Below are positions 44,508 through 52,466 of a stretch of 63,322 nucleotides of DNA, one piece after another. Numbering within the stretch: position 1 is the stretch's first letter; the number at the start of each line of letters is the position of its first letter. The stretch spans positions 1 to 63,322 of the forward strand of contig JADZED010000021.1 of assembly GCA_020850715.1 (NCBI GenBank), given 5' to 3'. The notes under the pieces are model-generated. The model made no database searches. It had not been told where the DNA came from and was given only the letters and a program-made list of their open reading frames with translations. This stretch comes from Acidobacteriota bacterium. GTDB lineage: Bacteria > Acidobacteriota > Vicinamibacteria > Vicinamibacterales > CAVVIG01. Both the position numbers and the translations under genes were made by a program.

Positions 44508-45576
44508 CGATCCCCTCCAGGAGATATGTGCCGGCCAGGTCGGCTTCGAGGAACGGGCTGCCCGCGGGAATCGCGCGGACGAGCCGAACGCCCAGCAGGT
44601 GCTCGAGTCGATCGGGCACCAGACCGTTGCCCGGACGGAGCGCGATCACGTCGGAGCCTTGCACGACCGTCCCCGCCGGCAGATCGCGCGCGGCGCACAG
44701 CGCCCGGCGGCTCGCCTGGACGTTGCGCGACTCGGCCGTTCCGCAGCGCTTCTGGCCGTTCCCGAGCGCCTGCTGCGTTCGAGCCGCGGTCCTGACGAGC
44801 GCCGCGAACTGGTCGGGCGTGCTCGACACGGCGTCGTCGACGGCGCCGGACCGATCGAGCACGAGATGCCGCTCGTAGAGATCGGCGCCGAGCGCGACGG
44901 CGACGGCGACCGCCGATGTGTCGGGCGCGTGATCGGAGAGGCCCGTCGGCACGCCGAACATGTCGGCCAGCAGCTCAATGGTCCGCAGGTTCTCCTGGCC
45001 CGGCGGGACCGGGTAGGCCGACACGCAGTGCATCAGCGCCGCCGCGGAGGCGCCGCCCAGCCGCGCCCCCCACAGCGCCGCGGCGACTTCGCCGGCGCCG
45101 GCCATGCCCGTGGAGATGACGAGCGGCTTCCCGGTCGCGGCGCAGGCCGAGATCAGCCCGCGCCAGGTGATGTCGCCGCTCGCGATCTTGTAGGCGTCGA
45201 CGCCGACCCGCTCCAGCAGATCGACGGCGCCGAGCGAGAGCGGCGTCGAGAGGAAGGCCAGCCCGCGCTGGCGCGCGCGTGCGGCGATGGCCCGGTGCGC
45301 CGCCTCGTCGAGCTCGAAGCGCTCGAAGAACTCGAGGAGCGACGCGGCGCTCAGGTGGGCAGGGACGGGGCAGGAGGGCGCCACGAGCTCGGTCGCGATG
45401 AGCGTCTGCAGCTTGACGGCCGAGGCGCCCGCCTCCGCGGCCGCATCCACCATCGCGAGCGCGCGATCGAGCGAGCCGCCGTGATTGAGCCCGATCTCGG
45501 CGATGACGAACAGCGGCGCGCCGGCTCCGATCCTCCGGCCGCCGATTTCGAGGCTTCTCAGTCCTTTACGCGGCAT
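44494..45576 (-). CDS. NeuB/PseI-type nonulosonic-acid synthase
   Basis: 360 residues. NeuB domain (~15-270): APLFVIAEIGLNHGGSLDRAL, ASAVKLQTLIATELVAP, AYKIASGDITW, GLSDHAPDTSAVAVAVALGADLYERHLVLD. A C-terminal SAF (antifreeze-like) domain (~290-355) is present. It condenses phosphoenolpyruvate with a 6-carbon aminosugar to give a sialic-acid-like sugar. Motifs alone do not separate pseudaminic (PseI), legionaminic (LegI/SpsE) or sialic forms. Confidence 0.93.
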   Translation of the reverse strand: MPRKGLRSLEIGGRRIGAGAPLFVIAEIGLNHGGSLDRALAMVDAAAEAGASAVKLQTLIATELVAPSCPVPAHLSAASLLEFFERFELDEAAHRAIAARARQRGLAFLSTPLSLGAVDLLERVGVDAYKIASGDITWRGLISACAATGKPLVISTGMAGAGEVAAALWGARLGGASAAALMHCVSAYPVPPGQENLRTIELLADMFGVPTGLSDHAPDTSAVAVAVALGADLYERHLVLDRSGAVDDAVSSTPDQFAALVRTAARTQQALGNGQKRCGTAESRNVQASRRALCAARDLPAGTVVQGSDVIALRPGNGLVPDRLEHLLGVRLVRAIPAGSPFLEADLAGTYLLEGIDAVA

Positions 45577-46249
45577 GGATACGCTGCCTTTCGATCAAGG
45601 TCGACGCGACGAAGGGGACGGCGGCAATCGAGCGGACGCCAGCGTCCGCCCACGGCGACGTCACGCCGGTTCGCGTCAGGTGGATCGCCCGTAGACCGGC
45701 CCGAACGGCGCCCAACAGATCGCACCGTCCGTCGTCGCCGACGAACACGGCGCGACTGGCCGGGACGTCGAGGCGGTGAAGGGCCTCGAGGAAGGGCTCG
45801 CGCGCGGGCTTGCCGGCGCCGGTTCCGCACGCGGTCGCAAAGACGACCGTGTCGACGGCCGCGCCGAGCCCGAGCGCGACGATCTTGCGGGCCTGAATCT
45901 CCGGGACGCCGTTGGTCACAATGGCGATGCGCCATCCCGGACGCAAGGCCCGGAGCGCGTGCGCCGATGCGGAGGGAAGCCGCAGCGACGGCCGATGGCC
46001 GCGAATGACGTCGATCAGGCCCGGGACGAGATCGACCGGCAGGCCGAATCGACGGACGCACGCCTGCAGTTCCCGGCCGCGCCCGCGCCGCGAGGCGCGC
46101 GCGAGCGCGAGGTAGAACGGACGCTCGTCGCGGCCGGTGGCCTCGGCGAGGTGACGCGCCACCTCGCGGAACCCGCTCAGCACGAACTGCCGGAGCGGAT
46201 AGAGCGTGTCGTCGAGATCGAACAGTATTGCGCGAGGCTCACGCGGCAT
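45566..46249 (-). CDS. HAD-superfamily phosphatase
   Basis: 227 residues. The HAD motif I DLDDTLYPL (nucleophile Asp and +2 Asp), motif II VTNG, Lys in AGKPAREPF and motif IV GDDGRCD are all present. It resembles HAD-IA phosphatases such as those acting on sugar phosphates. In this operon it might remove a phosphate from a nonulosonate 9-phosphate or intermediate; in the PseI/LegI-type pathway it would be an extra step. It overlaps neuB by 11 bp and the PseG-like gene by 11 bp. Confidence 0.85.
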   Translation of the reverse strand: MPREPRAILFDLDDTLYPLRQFVLSGFREVARHLAEATGRDERPFYLALARASRRGRGRELQACVRRFGLPVDLVPGLIDVIRGHRPSLRLPSASAHALRALRPGWRIAIVTNGVPEIQARKIVALGLGAAVDTVVFATACGTGAGKPAREPFLEALHRLDVPASRAVFVGDDGRCDLLGAVRAGLRAIHLTRTGVTSPWADAGVRSIAAVPFVASTLIERQRIHAA

Positions 46250-47240
46250 CGATCGCCCTCGCTTCGACTCCTGGCAAGTGCCGCAGCCGGGCGGCGACGC
46301 GAAACACGCCGCGGCCGTCGACGAGGCGGCGGCCGGCTTCGCCGAGGGCTGCCCGCTCGGACTCGTCTTCAAGCAGCGCCGCGACGGCGGCGGCGACCTC
46401 GGCGGTCCGCGCCGCGAGATAGCCCGGCGCACCCGCATCCACCGCGGCGCCGCGCGAGGCGAGCTCGCGGACCGTGACGTGCTGGGCGTCATTGAGCGAG
46501 AGCGCCACCGCCGGCACGCCGAGCGCGCACGCTTCGTAGAGCGTCATGCCGCCGGCCACGACGGCGACCGAGGCGCGCGCGAGCTCCGCCGCGAGGCCGC
46601 CCGGCGCCTCCACCCACGTTCCAGCCGCGAGGCGCGGCCGGGCCAGCCGCGTGAAGCCGCCGGCCACGCGGACATCCGCGTGCGGCGCGACCGCCGCGAT
46701 CGCGCCGACGACGCGCTCGGCAAGCCGGCAGACCTCTGCGCCGCCGCCGAGCGCCACGAGCACGCGTCCGGGCTCGGGCTGCCGGCCTCCCCCGTCGCGG
46801 ATGGCCGCGACCGACGGGTCGAGCATCGCAAAGGCAGGCCCCTTCAGGTCGCCGAACCGGCCGCGCATCGCGCGCCCCGGCCGGATGCTGCCGTCGATGC
46901 CCAGATCGGATTCGACGTAGCCGCGCCCGAGGTCGTGGACCGCGGCGACGGGCACGCCCGCAGCACGCGCGAACCGCACCCATTCCGCGGCGTGTTCGGC
47001 CGATGGATCGTCGACGACGACGACCGACGGCGAGAGCGCCCGCACGATGGCGGCCGCATTGCCGGCGAGCTGCCAGCCGGCGGTCTCCGCGATCTCCAGC
47101 GTGGCCGCCGTGCCGCGAATCGAGATGATCGGCGCGACGCCCAGCGCGCGGGCGAGCGAACGGCAGCGCACGAGATGACCGAAGCCGATGCACGGGCCGG
47201 CGGCGGCACGAAAGAGGACGGGCCTGGCGCGATCGGGCAT
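46239..47240 (-). CDS. PseG/SpsG-like UDP-sugar hydrolase
   Basis: 333 residues. The GT-B-type N-terminus has PCIGFGHLVRCRSLA (GxGHxxR of PseG), VVVVDDPS follows, and the C-terminal half has VLVALGGGAEVCRL and VAVVAGGMTLYEACALGVPAVALSL. PseG removes UDP from the acetamido sugar before condensation by PseI. It may instead act in a legionaminic-like route (Bacillus SpsG). ATG shares a base with the aminotransferase stop (TGATG). Confidence 0.85.
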   Translation of the reverse strand: MPDRARPVLFRAAAGPCIGFGHLVRCRSLARALGVAPIISIRGTAATLEIAETAGWQLAGNAAAIVRALSPSVVVVDDPSAEHAAEWVRFARAAGVPVAAVHDLGRGYVESDLGIDGSIRPGRAMRGRFGDLKGPAFAMLDPSVAAIRDGGGRQPEPGRVLVALGGGAEVCRLAERVVGAIAAVAPHADVRVAGGFTRLARPRLAAGTWVEAPGGLAAELARASVAVVAGGMTLYEACALGVPAVALSLNDAQHVTVRELASRGAAVDAGAPGYLAARTAEVAAAVAALLEDESERAALGEAGRRLVDGRGVFRVAARLRHLPGVEARAIDAA

Positions 47241-48406
47241 CAGCGTCTCCGCAGGACGAGGTCGCGCACGGCGAGCGTGACGTGGGCCACCTCCTCGTCG
47301 GTCAGCGCCGGCGACAGCGGCAGCGAGAGCACCTGCGACGCGACCCGCTCGGCGTGCGGGAACATGCCGGTCCTGAGCCGGAACCGCTCGCGGTAATAGC
47401 TGTGCAGGTGAACCGCCCGGAAGTGGATGCTGGTCGAGACGCCGCGGTCGGCCAGCGCGGCCGCCAGACCGTCGCGCGTCCACCCCGATGCCGGGTCGAC
47501 GAGGATCGTATAGAGATGTCTGGCGTGAACGTCGCCGGACGCGATCGGTGCCGGCCGGATCAGGGGGAGGTCGGCGAGCGCCTCGTCGTACGCCCGCCAG
47601 ATCTGCTCGCGGCGCCGCAGGCGCCTCTGGATCGTGGCGAGCTGCTGCAGCCCGATGGCCGCCTGCAGGTCCATCATGTTGTACTTGAACCCGGGCAGCA
47701 CCACGTCGTACTGCGCGGGTGCGGCCGACGCGTATCGCGCCCAGGCGTCGTGGCTCATGCCGTGGAGCGACGCGGTCCGGGCCGCCGCGTCCCACTCCGC
47801 CGATCGGGTGGTCAGCATGCCGCCCTCGCCCGTCGTGAGATTCTTCGTCGCGTAGAAGCTGAAGCAGGTGAGATCGGCGGTCGAGCCGATCTTCGCGCCG
47901 GCCGAGACGCCCTCCACGCAGTGTGCCGCATCTTCGATCACCACGAGCCCGTGGAGCGCCGCCAGCGATCGAAACCCGGCGGTGTCGGCGGGCCGGCCCG
48001 CGTAGTGCACGGGCAGGACGGCGCGCGTGCGCGAGGTCACCGCATCGGCCGCCGCGTCCGGCGACAGGTTCCAGGTGACCGGATCGATGTCGGCGAATCG
48101 CGGCGTCGCGCCGGCGTGCACGATCGTGTTGGCGGTCGCGCAGAACGTCAGCGGCGTCGTGACGACCTCGTCGCCGGCGCCGATCTGCGCGACGAGCAGC
48201 GCCAGGTGCAGCGCCGCCGTACACGAGCTCAGCGCGAGGGCGTGCGGCACGCCGGCGTACTCGGCAAACGCGCGCTCGAATGCCTTGACGCGCGGGCCGG
48301 TCGTCAGCCATCCCGACCGCAGCGTCGCGACGACCTCGTCGATCTCGGCGGCGCCGATGGAAGGCGGCGCGAAGCGGACGGCCATCCCGGTCGTCGTCGC
48401 GGCCAT
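47240..48406 (-). CDS. DegT/DnrJ-type aminotransferase (PseC/SpsC-like)
   Basis: 388 residues with PLP-enzyme landmarks: SGWLTTGPRVKAFERAFAEY, SSCTAALHLAL, AAHCVEGV, FSFYATKNLTTGEGGM (PLP Lys), FKYNMMDLQAAIGLQQL. It would place an amino group on a UDP-4-keto sugar. The matching 4,6-dehydratase (PseB-type) is not in the window. The gene is second in the operon, with TGATG coupling to the NHL protein and to the PseG-like gene. Confidence 0.9.
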   Translation of the reverse strand: MAATTTGMAVRFAPPSIGAAEIDEVVATLRSGWLTTGPRVKAFERAFAEYAGVPHALALSSCTAALHLALLVAQIGAGDEVVTTPLTFCATANTIVHAGATPRFADIDPVTWNLSPDAAADAVTSRTRAVLPVHYAGRPADTAGFRSLAALHGLVVIEDAAHCVEGVSAGAKIGSTADLTCFSFYATKNLTTGEGGMLTTRSAEWDAAARTASLHGMSHDAWARYASAAPAQYDVVLPGFKYNMMDLQAAIGLQQLATIQRRLRRREQIWRAYDEALADLPLIRPAPIASGDVHARHLYTILVDPASGWTRDGLAAALADRGVSTSIHFRAVHLHSYYRERFRLRTGMFPHAERVASQVLSLPLSPALTDEEVAHVTLAVRDLVLRRR

Positions 48407-48888
48407 CAGTGCACCCCCCGATCGCCCCCGGGCGCGGCCGCCGCCCTCACGACGGCGGCCCCGATCATGTCGGCGAAAAGAGCCGCGGCCAGATGGATCT
48501 GCGCGTGCCCGCCGTCGGCCGTCTCGACGACCAGCTGCGGCGGGCGCCACCTCAGGCGGCACGGTCCCGATCCAATCGCCTCGTCGAGGTCGTCGATCGT
48601 GCCGACGAGCGCGCCGCCGAGCTCGAACAGCTGCACGCGCCGGTTGCCGTAGTCGGCGACGGCCAGCCAGACGATGTCCTCGAGGATCCGCGGCAGACGC
48701 TCGCTGGCGAAGACCGGGGCCACGAGCTCGACGTCGAGCGGCGTATCGAACTGCCCCGGGCGGGGTCCGCGCTCCCCGAACGCGAACAACAGGCGGCCGG
48801 CTTCGTCGATCGCGCCCACCCGGTGGGCGAGCTGGTCGCAGCAATAGGTGACGCGCCTTCCGTCGGCCAGGCTCACCGTTGGAGTCAT
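48406..48888 (-). CDS. NHL-repeat-like protein heading the nonulosonic-acid operon
   Basis: 160 residues with two NHL-type blades: GRLLFAFGERGPRPGQFDTPLDVEL and WLAVADYGNRRVQLFELGG, the common NHL pattern of G-x-F-x-x-P...V-A-D-x-x-N-x-R-V-x-x-F. It is too short for a full propeller, so it may assemble with another protein. It has a good ribosome-binding site (GGGAGG). Role in the pathway unknown. Confidence 0.78.
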   Translation of the reverse strand: MTPTVSLADGRRVTYCCDQLAHRVGAIDEAGRLLFAFGERGPRPGQFDTPLDVELVAPVFASERLPRILEDIVWLAVADYGNRRVQLFELGGALVGTIDDLDEAIGSGPCRLRWRPPQLVVETADGGHAQIHLAAALFADMIGAAVVRAAAAPGGDRGVH

Positions 48889-49284
48889 TGTCGGGACCTC
48901 CCTTGAATCGCGTCGAACCGCGCCGTCGGCCTCCGGTCCAATGACGGCCGGTCGACATCGCCGCATCGGCTGGCCGTCACTCGACGCCTCGCGGCGGCGG
49001 CCTCCCCTTCGCGGCCGGCAGGCGATTCGCCCCATGTTTCCGGGCCGTGGGTCGCAACTCGGGGAGTGTCGTCGATCGGACGGGCGGCCATCGGTCCACG
49101 CTCCTGGCTCCTCCTTGAGCCAGATCGCTGCCAGTCGCGGGCGCGCCTCTGGCGGGGTTCTTCGGGCGGGGACCACGGGGCTAAAGATCGCGCCGGGGGG
49201 CCCGATTACCTCCCCGAGTCCACGCGGCAACCGCCGCCCTCCGGCAGCGACGCCGGGACGGAATCTTCAGAGAGGATCTTGCAC
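48889..49284. other. intergenic region between the sugar operon and flagellin gene
   Basis: 396 bp separate the divergent operons. The flagellin side holds the sigma-28 promoter at 49182. I see no equally good promoter for the sugar operon and no hairpin terminator or small RNA. Confidence 0.5.
49182..49208 (+). promoter_or_regulatory. sigma-28 (FliA) promoter of the flagellin gene
   Basis: TAAA-N15-CCCGATTA. The -35 is the FliA consensus and the -10 differs from GCCGATAA in two bases. Predicted transcription start is near 49215, giving a leader of about 70 nt before the ATG at 49285. Confidence 0.75.
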
Positions 49285-50085
49285 ATGGCTTCTTTCTCGG
49301 TCGTCAGCAACATCTCGGCGTCGAACGCCCAGGCCAACCTGGTCGGGACCAACCTCAGTCTGCAGAGGGCGATCACGCGCCTGTCGAGCGGCTTCCGCAT
49401 CAACCAGGCGGGCGATGACGCGGCGGGCCTTGCCGTGGCGAACACCTACCGGGCGACCCAGGCGGTGCTGAACCAGGGCATGCGCAACGCCAACGACGGC
49501 ATGTCGACGCTGCAGATCAAGGACGGCGCGATGAACAACATCAGCACGCTCCTCGATCGGCTGTCGACGCTGGCCACGCAGTCGGCCTCGGCCTCGAGCA
49601 GCGTCGACCGGACGCAGCTCGACAACGAGTTCCAGGACGTCCTCAGCGAGATCGACCGCGAGGCGAACGTCGCCGGGCTGACCGCGTCGGCCGGGTTCTC
49701 GGTCTTCGTCAGCAACGACGGATCGAACGGCAAGGTCGGGGGCACGATCGGCGCCGCCGATACGGCCGCGCTCGGCATCGACTCGCTCGCCATCACGTCG
49801 GCCAGCACCGCGGCGACGGCCGTGAGCACGATCGCGACGGCGGTCAGCACCCTCGGCACCGCGCAGTCGACGATCGGCACGCTGCAGAACCGGCTCCAGT
49901 TCGCGATCAACCTCGCGCAGTCGCAGGTCGTGAGCAACAAGGCGGCCGAGAGCCGCATCCGCGACGCGAACGTGGCCGAGGAATCGGCGAACCTGACCCG
50001 CTACACCGTGCTCACGCAGAGCGGCATCGCCGCGCTGGCGCAGGCGAACCAGTCGAGCCAGGCGGTTCTGGCGCTGCTCCGGTAA
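49285..50085 (+). CDS. fliC: flagellin (short form)
   Basis: 266 residues, shorter than typical flagellins because the variable D2/D3 region is nearly absent. N-terminal D0/D1: NLSLQRAITRLSSGFRINQAGDDAAGLAVAN. C-terminal D1/D0: AESRIRDANVAEESANLTRYTVLTQSGIAALAQANQ, ending LLR. The centre (~150-200) is Ser/Thr/Ala-rich (TSASTAATAVSTIATAVSTL). It forms the filament after export with FliS help. Ribosome-binding site AGAGG lies 9 bp before the ATG. It is next to fliD and fliS and shares its upstream region with the divergent nonulosonic-acid operon. Confidence 0.97.
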   Translation: MASFSVVSNISASNAQANLVGTNLSLQRAITRLSSGFRINQAGDDAAGLAVANTYRATQAVLNQGMRNANDGMSTLQIKDGAMNNISTLLDRLSTLATQSASASSSVDRTQLDNEFQDVLSEIDREANVAGLTASAGFSVFVSNDGSNGKVGGTIGAADTAALGIDSLAITSASTAATAVSTIATAVSTLGTAQSTIGTLQNRLQFAINLAQSQVVSNKAAESRIRDANVAEESANLTRYTVLTQSGIAALAQANQSSQAVLALLR

Positions 50086-50127
50086 GGTCGCGACGCCCGG
50101 GAGCCGGCGAGCGCGGCGCGGCGGACC

Positions 50128-50144
50128 GATCCGGTATGCGGATC
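50128..50144 (+). terminator. short hairpin after fliC, weak terminator candidate
   Basis: GATCCG-GTATG-CGGATC forms a perfect 6-bp stem with a 5-base loop, 43 bp after the fliC stop. There is no run of T after it, so intrinsic termination is uncertain. Confidence 0.3.
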
Positions 50145-50178
50145 ACGCTCCGCCCCGCCCCCTCGCCGGCCCGGTCGA

Positions 50179-50194
50179 TGGCAGCGTTCTCGCA
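50179..50194 (+). promoter_or_regulatory. sigma-54 (-24/-12) promoter of fliD
   Basis: TGGCAGCGTTCTCGCA matches the TGGCAC-N5-TTGCA consensus with GG and GC at the required 10-bp separation; one mismatch in each box. Predicted start is ~35 bp before the fliD GTG. The NtrC-type activator at 2009-3535 is a candidate regulator. Confidence 0.55.
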
Positions 50195-50239
50195 TGAGCG
50201 CCAGGCTTCTCGTCCCTTCATGACACCAGAGGAGCGCCC

Positions 50240-51586
50240 GTGAGCTCGACGGGAATCACGTTCAGCGGCTTCAACAGCATCGACTTCAACGTGGTCATCA
50301 ACGCGTTGATGCAGCAGTCGTCCGAGCCGCTGGCCGCCCTGCAGCGGCAACAATCGGCCGTCCAGCAGCAGATCGACACCTACGGCACGCTGTCCTCGCG
50401 GCTCTCGACCCTGCAGTCGGCCGTCGACGCGCTGTCGACGGCGAGCGACGTGCAGGCGCTGTCGGCGGCTTCCAACGATGCCGCCGCGGTCGGCGCGGCC
50501 GCAACGGGCTCCGGCGTGGCCGGCCGCTACGACGTGGTCGTCAACCAGCTGGCGCGCGCGCAGGTGACGGTTTCCAGCAATGCGGCCGCGGCCCTGGATG
50601 CCGTGGTCGCGACCGGCGGGACGCTGACGATCGGCGGTGCGACCATCGACGTCGGCCAGACCGGCCCGCTCACGCTTCAACAGCTCGCCGACGCCATCAA
50701 CGGCGATGCCGGCGCGGCGGCGAACGCGGCGGTCGTGCAGACCGCGCCGAGCGAATACCGGCTGGTGCTGACGGGCCGGAGCACCGGCACGGCGAACGCA
50801 TTCACGATCAGCGATGCGCTCACGGGCGGCGGTGCGTTGACGTTCGGGCCGGCCAACGCCGTGGACGCATCCGACGCGTCGCTGCTCGTGAACAACGTGC
50901 CGATCGCGAGCGGCGGCAACGTGCTCGCGCAGGCGATCCCCGGGGTGACGCTCACCCTCCTGCGAGCGGATCCGCAGAGCACGGTGGCGATCGATGTCGC
51001 GGACGACACCTCGGCGCTGAAGTCGAAGATCGCCGCCTTCGTCGCGGCGTACAACGGTCTCGTGCAGTTCGCAAACGACCAGGCGACGGCCGCCTCCAAC
51101 GGCCAGCCCGCCATCGGCCGGGACCCGCTGCTGCGACAACTGCGCAATTCGCTTCGCGCGGCCTTCTCGTCGTCCTACGCCTCGACCGGCAGCGCGCTCG
51201 AGTACGCCTCCCGGGCCGGCATCGAGTTCACGCGGTCCGGGACGCTCGAATTCAACGAAGAGACCTTCGACGCGGCGGCGGTCGCCGGCACCACCGAGAT
51301 CGCGAAGCTGTTCGCCGGCGATTCGTCCACGCCGGGCATCTTCGCCGCGGCGCTCGACCTCGTGACCACCTACACGCGGGCGGCCGGCCTGGTGTCCTCG
51401 GCGCAGCAGGTGCTGGCGGATCAGCTCTCGCGCCTCGGCGATCAGGTGGCCGCCATGCAGGAGCGGCTCGCCCTGCAGCGGGCGGCCCTGCAGCAGGAGT
51501 TCACGGCGGCCGACACCGCCATGTCGACGCTGAACAGCCAGACCGGATCGCTCGCGTCCTTCGGGCGATCCCTGACATCGAGCTAG
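50240..51586 (+). CDS. fliD: flagellar filament cap protein FliD
   Basis: 448 residues. N-terminal FliD_N (GITFSGFNSIDFNVVINALMQ, repeated short helices DALSTASDVQAL), a Thr/Ser/Ala-rich middle with beta repeats, and a C-terminal FliD_C region (YARAA... ending LNSQTGSLASFGRSLTSS). It caps the filament tip to promote flagellin assembly. GTG start at 50240 has GAGGAG in front. It is followed at 15 bp by fliS. Confidence 0.93.
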   Translation: MSSTGITFSGFNSIDFNVVINALMQQSSEPLAALQRQQSAVQQQIDTYGTLSSRLSTLQSAVDALSTASDVQALSAASNDAAAVGAAATGSGVAGRYDVVVNQLARAQVTVSSNAAAALDAVVATGGTLTIGGATIDVGQTGPLTLQQLADAINGDAGAAANAAVVQTAPSEYRLVLTGRSTGTANAFTISDALTGGGALTFGPANAVDASDASLLVNNVPIASGGNVLAQAIPGVTLTLLRADPQSTVAIDVADDTSALKSKIAAFVAAYNGLVQFANDQATAASNGQPAIGRDPLLRQLRNSLRAAFSSSYASTGSALEYASRAGIEFTRSGTLEFNEETFDAAAVAGTTEIAKLFAGDSSTPGIFAAALDLVTTYTRAAGLVSSAQQVLADQLSRLGDQVAAMQERLALQRAALQQEFTAADTAMSTLNSQTGSLASFGRSLTSS

Positions 51587-51600
51587 ACGCGGGACGTCTC

Positions 51601-51996
51601 ATGCACGCGCGACGCGACGGCCTCGAACGCTACCGGCAGACGCAGGTCCAGTCGCGGACGCCGCTGGAACTGGTCGTCATGCTCTACGACGGCGCGCTGC
51701 AGTTTCTCGGCACGGCGCGCGACGCGATCGCGCGGAGCGACGTGGCCGCGCGCCGCGAGGCGATCAACCGGGCGCTCGCGGTCGTCTCGGAGCTCCAGAA
51801 CACGCTCGATCTCGAACGGGGAGGCGATCTCGCGGTCGCGCTCGATCGGCTGTATTCGTACGTCAATGCCCGGCTGCTCGACGCGGCGGCGCTCAACGAC
51901 ACGGCACCGGTCGACGAGGCGCGTCGCGTCCTCGCCATCCTGCGCGACGGCTGGACGACGATCGCGGCGCCGCCGCCGGGCGGAGCGGCGCGGTGA
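51601..51996 (+). CDS. fliS: flagellin export chaperone FliS
   Basis: 131 residues, all-helical. YRQTQVQSRTPLELVVMLYDGALQFL is the FliS signature and YSYVNARLLDAA follows. It binds the flagellin C-terminus and prevents premature polymerisation. The 3' end overlaps the next start (GTGA, 51993-51996). Confidence 0.94.
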   Translation: MHARRDGLERYRQTQVQSRTPLELVVMLYDGALQFLGTARDAIARSDVAARREAINRALAVVSELQNTLDLERGGDLAVALDRLYSYVNARLLDAAALNDTAPVDEARRVLAILRDGWTTIAAPPPGGAAR

Positions 51997-52466
51997 GCGA
52001 TCAGCAGGCCGTCGCGATGCTCGAGCAGTATCGGGCCGCCCTCGAGGCGCAGATCGCGCTGCTGCGCCAGCTCGACGGCGTGGCCCGCCGCCAGCGGGAG
52101 GTCAGCGAAGCGCGCGATTTCGAGCGGCTCGCCGCCGCCAGCGACGAGCGCGATCGGCTGACCCGCTGCCTGGTCGGCATCGAACAGGGGCTGAGCCAGG
52201 TCCGCGAGACGCTGCGGCAGTTCCAGCACGTGGTCGTGGCCCACGACGTGTTCAGGCACGTGGCCGCGCTGAGAGAGACGGCCGCCGATCTGGTCGCCCG
52301 CATCCTCGCGACCGACCGCGAGTCGATGAAAGCGCTCGCCGACGCCGAGCTCGCGCGCCGCACCGCGCTGGCCAGCCTCGAACGCGGCGAGACGACGCTG
52401 GCGGCCTACCGGAAGATCCTCACGCCGCCGGTGTCGAGCGCCGGGCTGTTGAGCCGGCGCGGCTGA
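51993..52466 (+). CDS. FliT/FlgN-like flagellar chaperone candidate
   Basis: 157 residues, predicted fully helical and coiled (MLEQYRAALEAQIALLRQLDGVARRQREV and RDRLTRCLVGIEQGLSQVRETLRQFQ). Placement directly after fliS with a GTGA overlap is where FliT or FlgN-type chaperones sit, though sequence similarity is not strong. It would bind FliD or hook-associated proteins. The last 61 bp overlap the convergent GNAT gene. Confidence 0.65.
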   Translation: MSDQQAVAMLEQYRAALEAQIALLRQLDGVARRQREVSEARDFERLAAASDERDRLTRCLVGIEQGLSQVRETLRQFQHVVVAHDVFRHVAALRETAADLVARILATDRESMKALADAELARRTALASLERGETTLAAYRKILTPPVSSAGLLSRRG

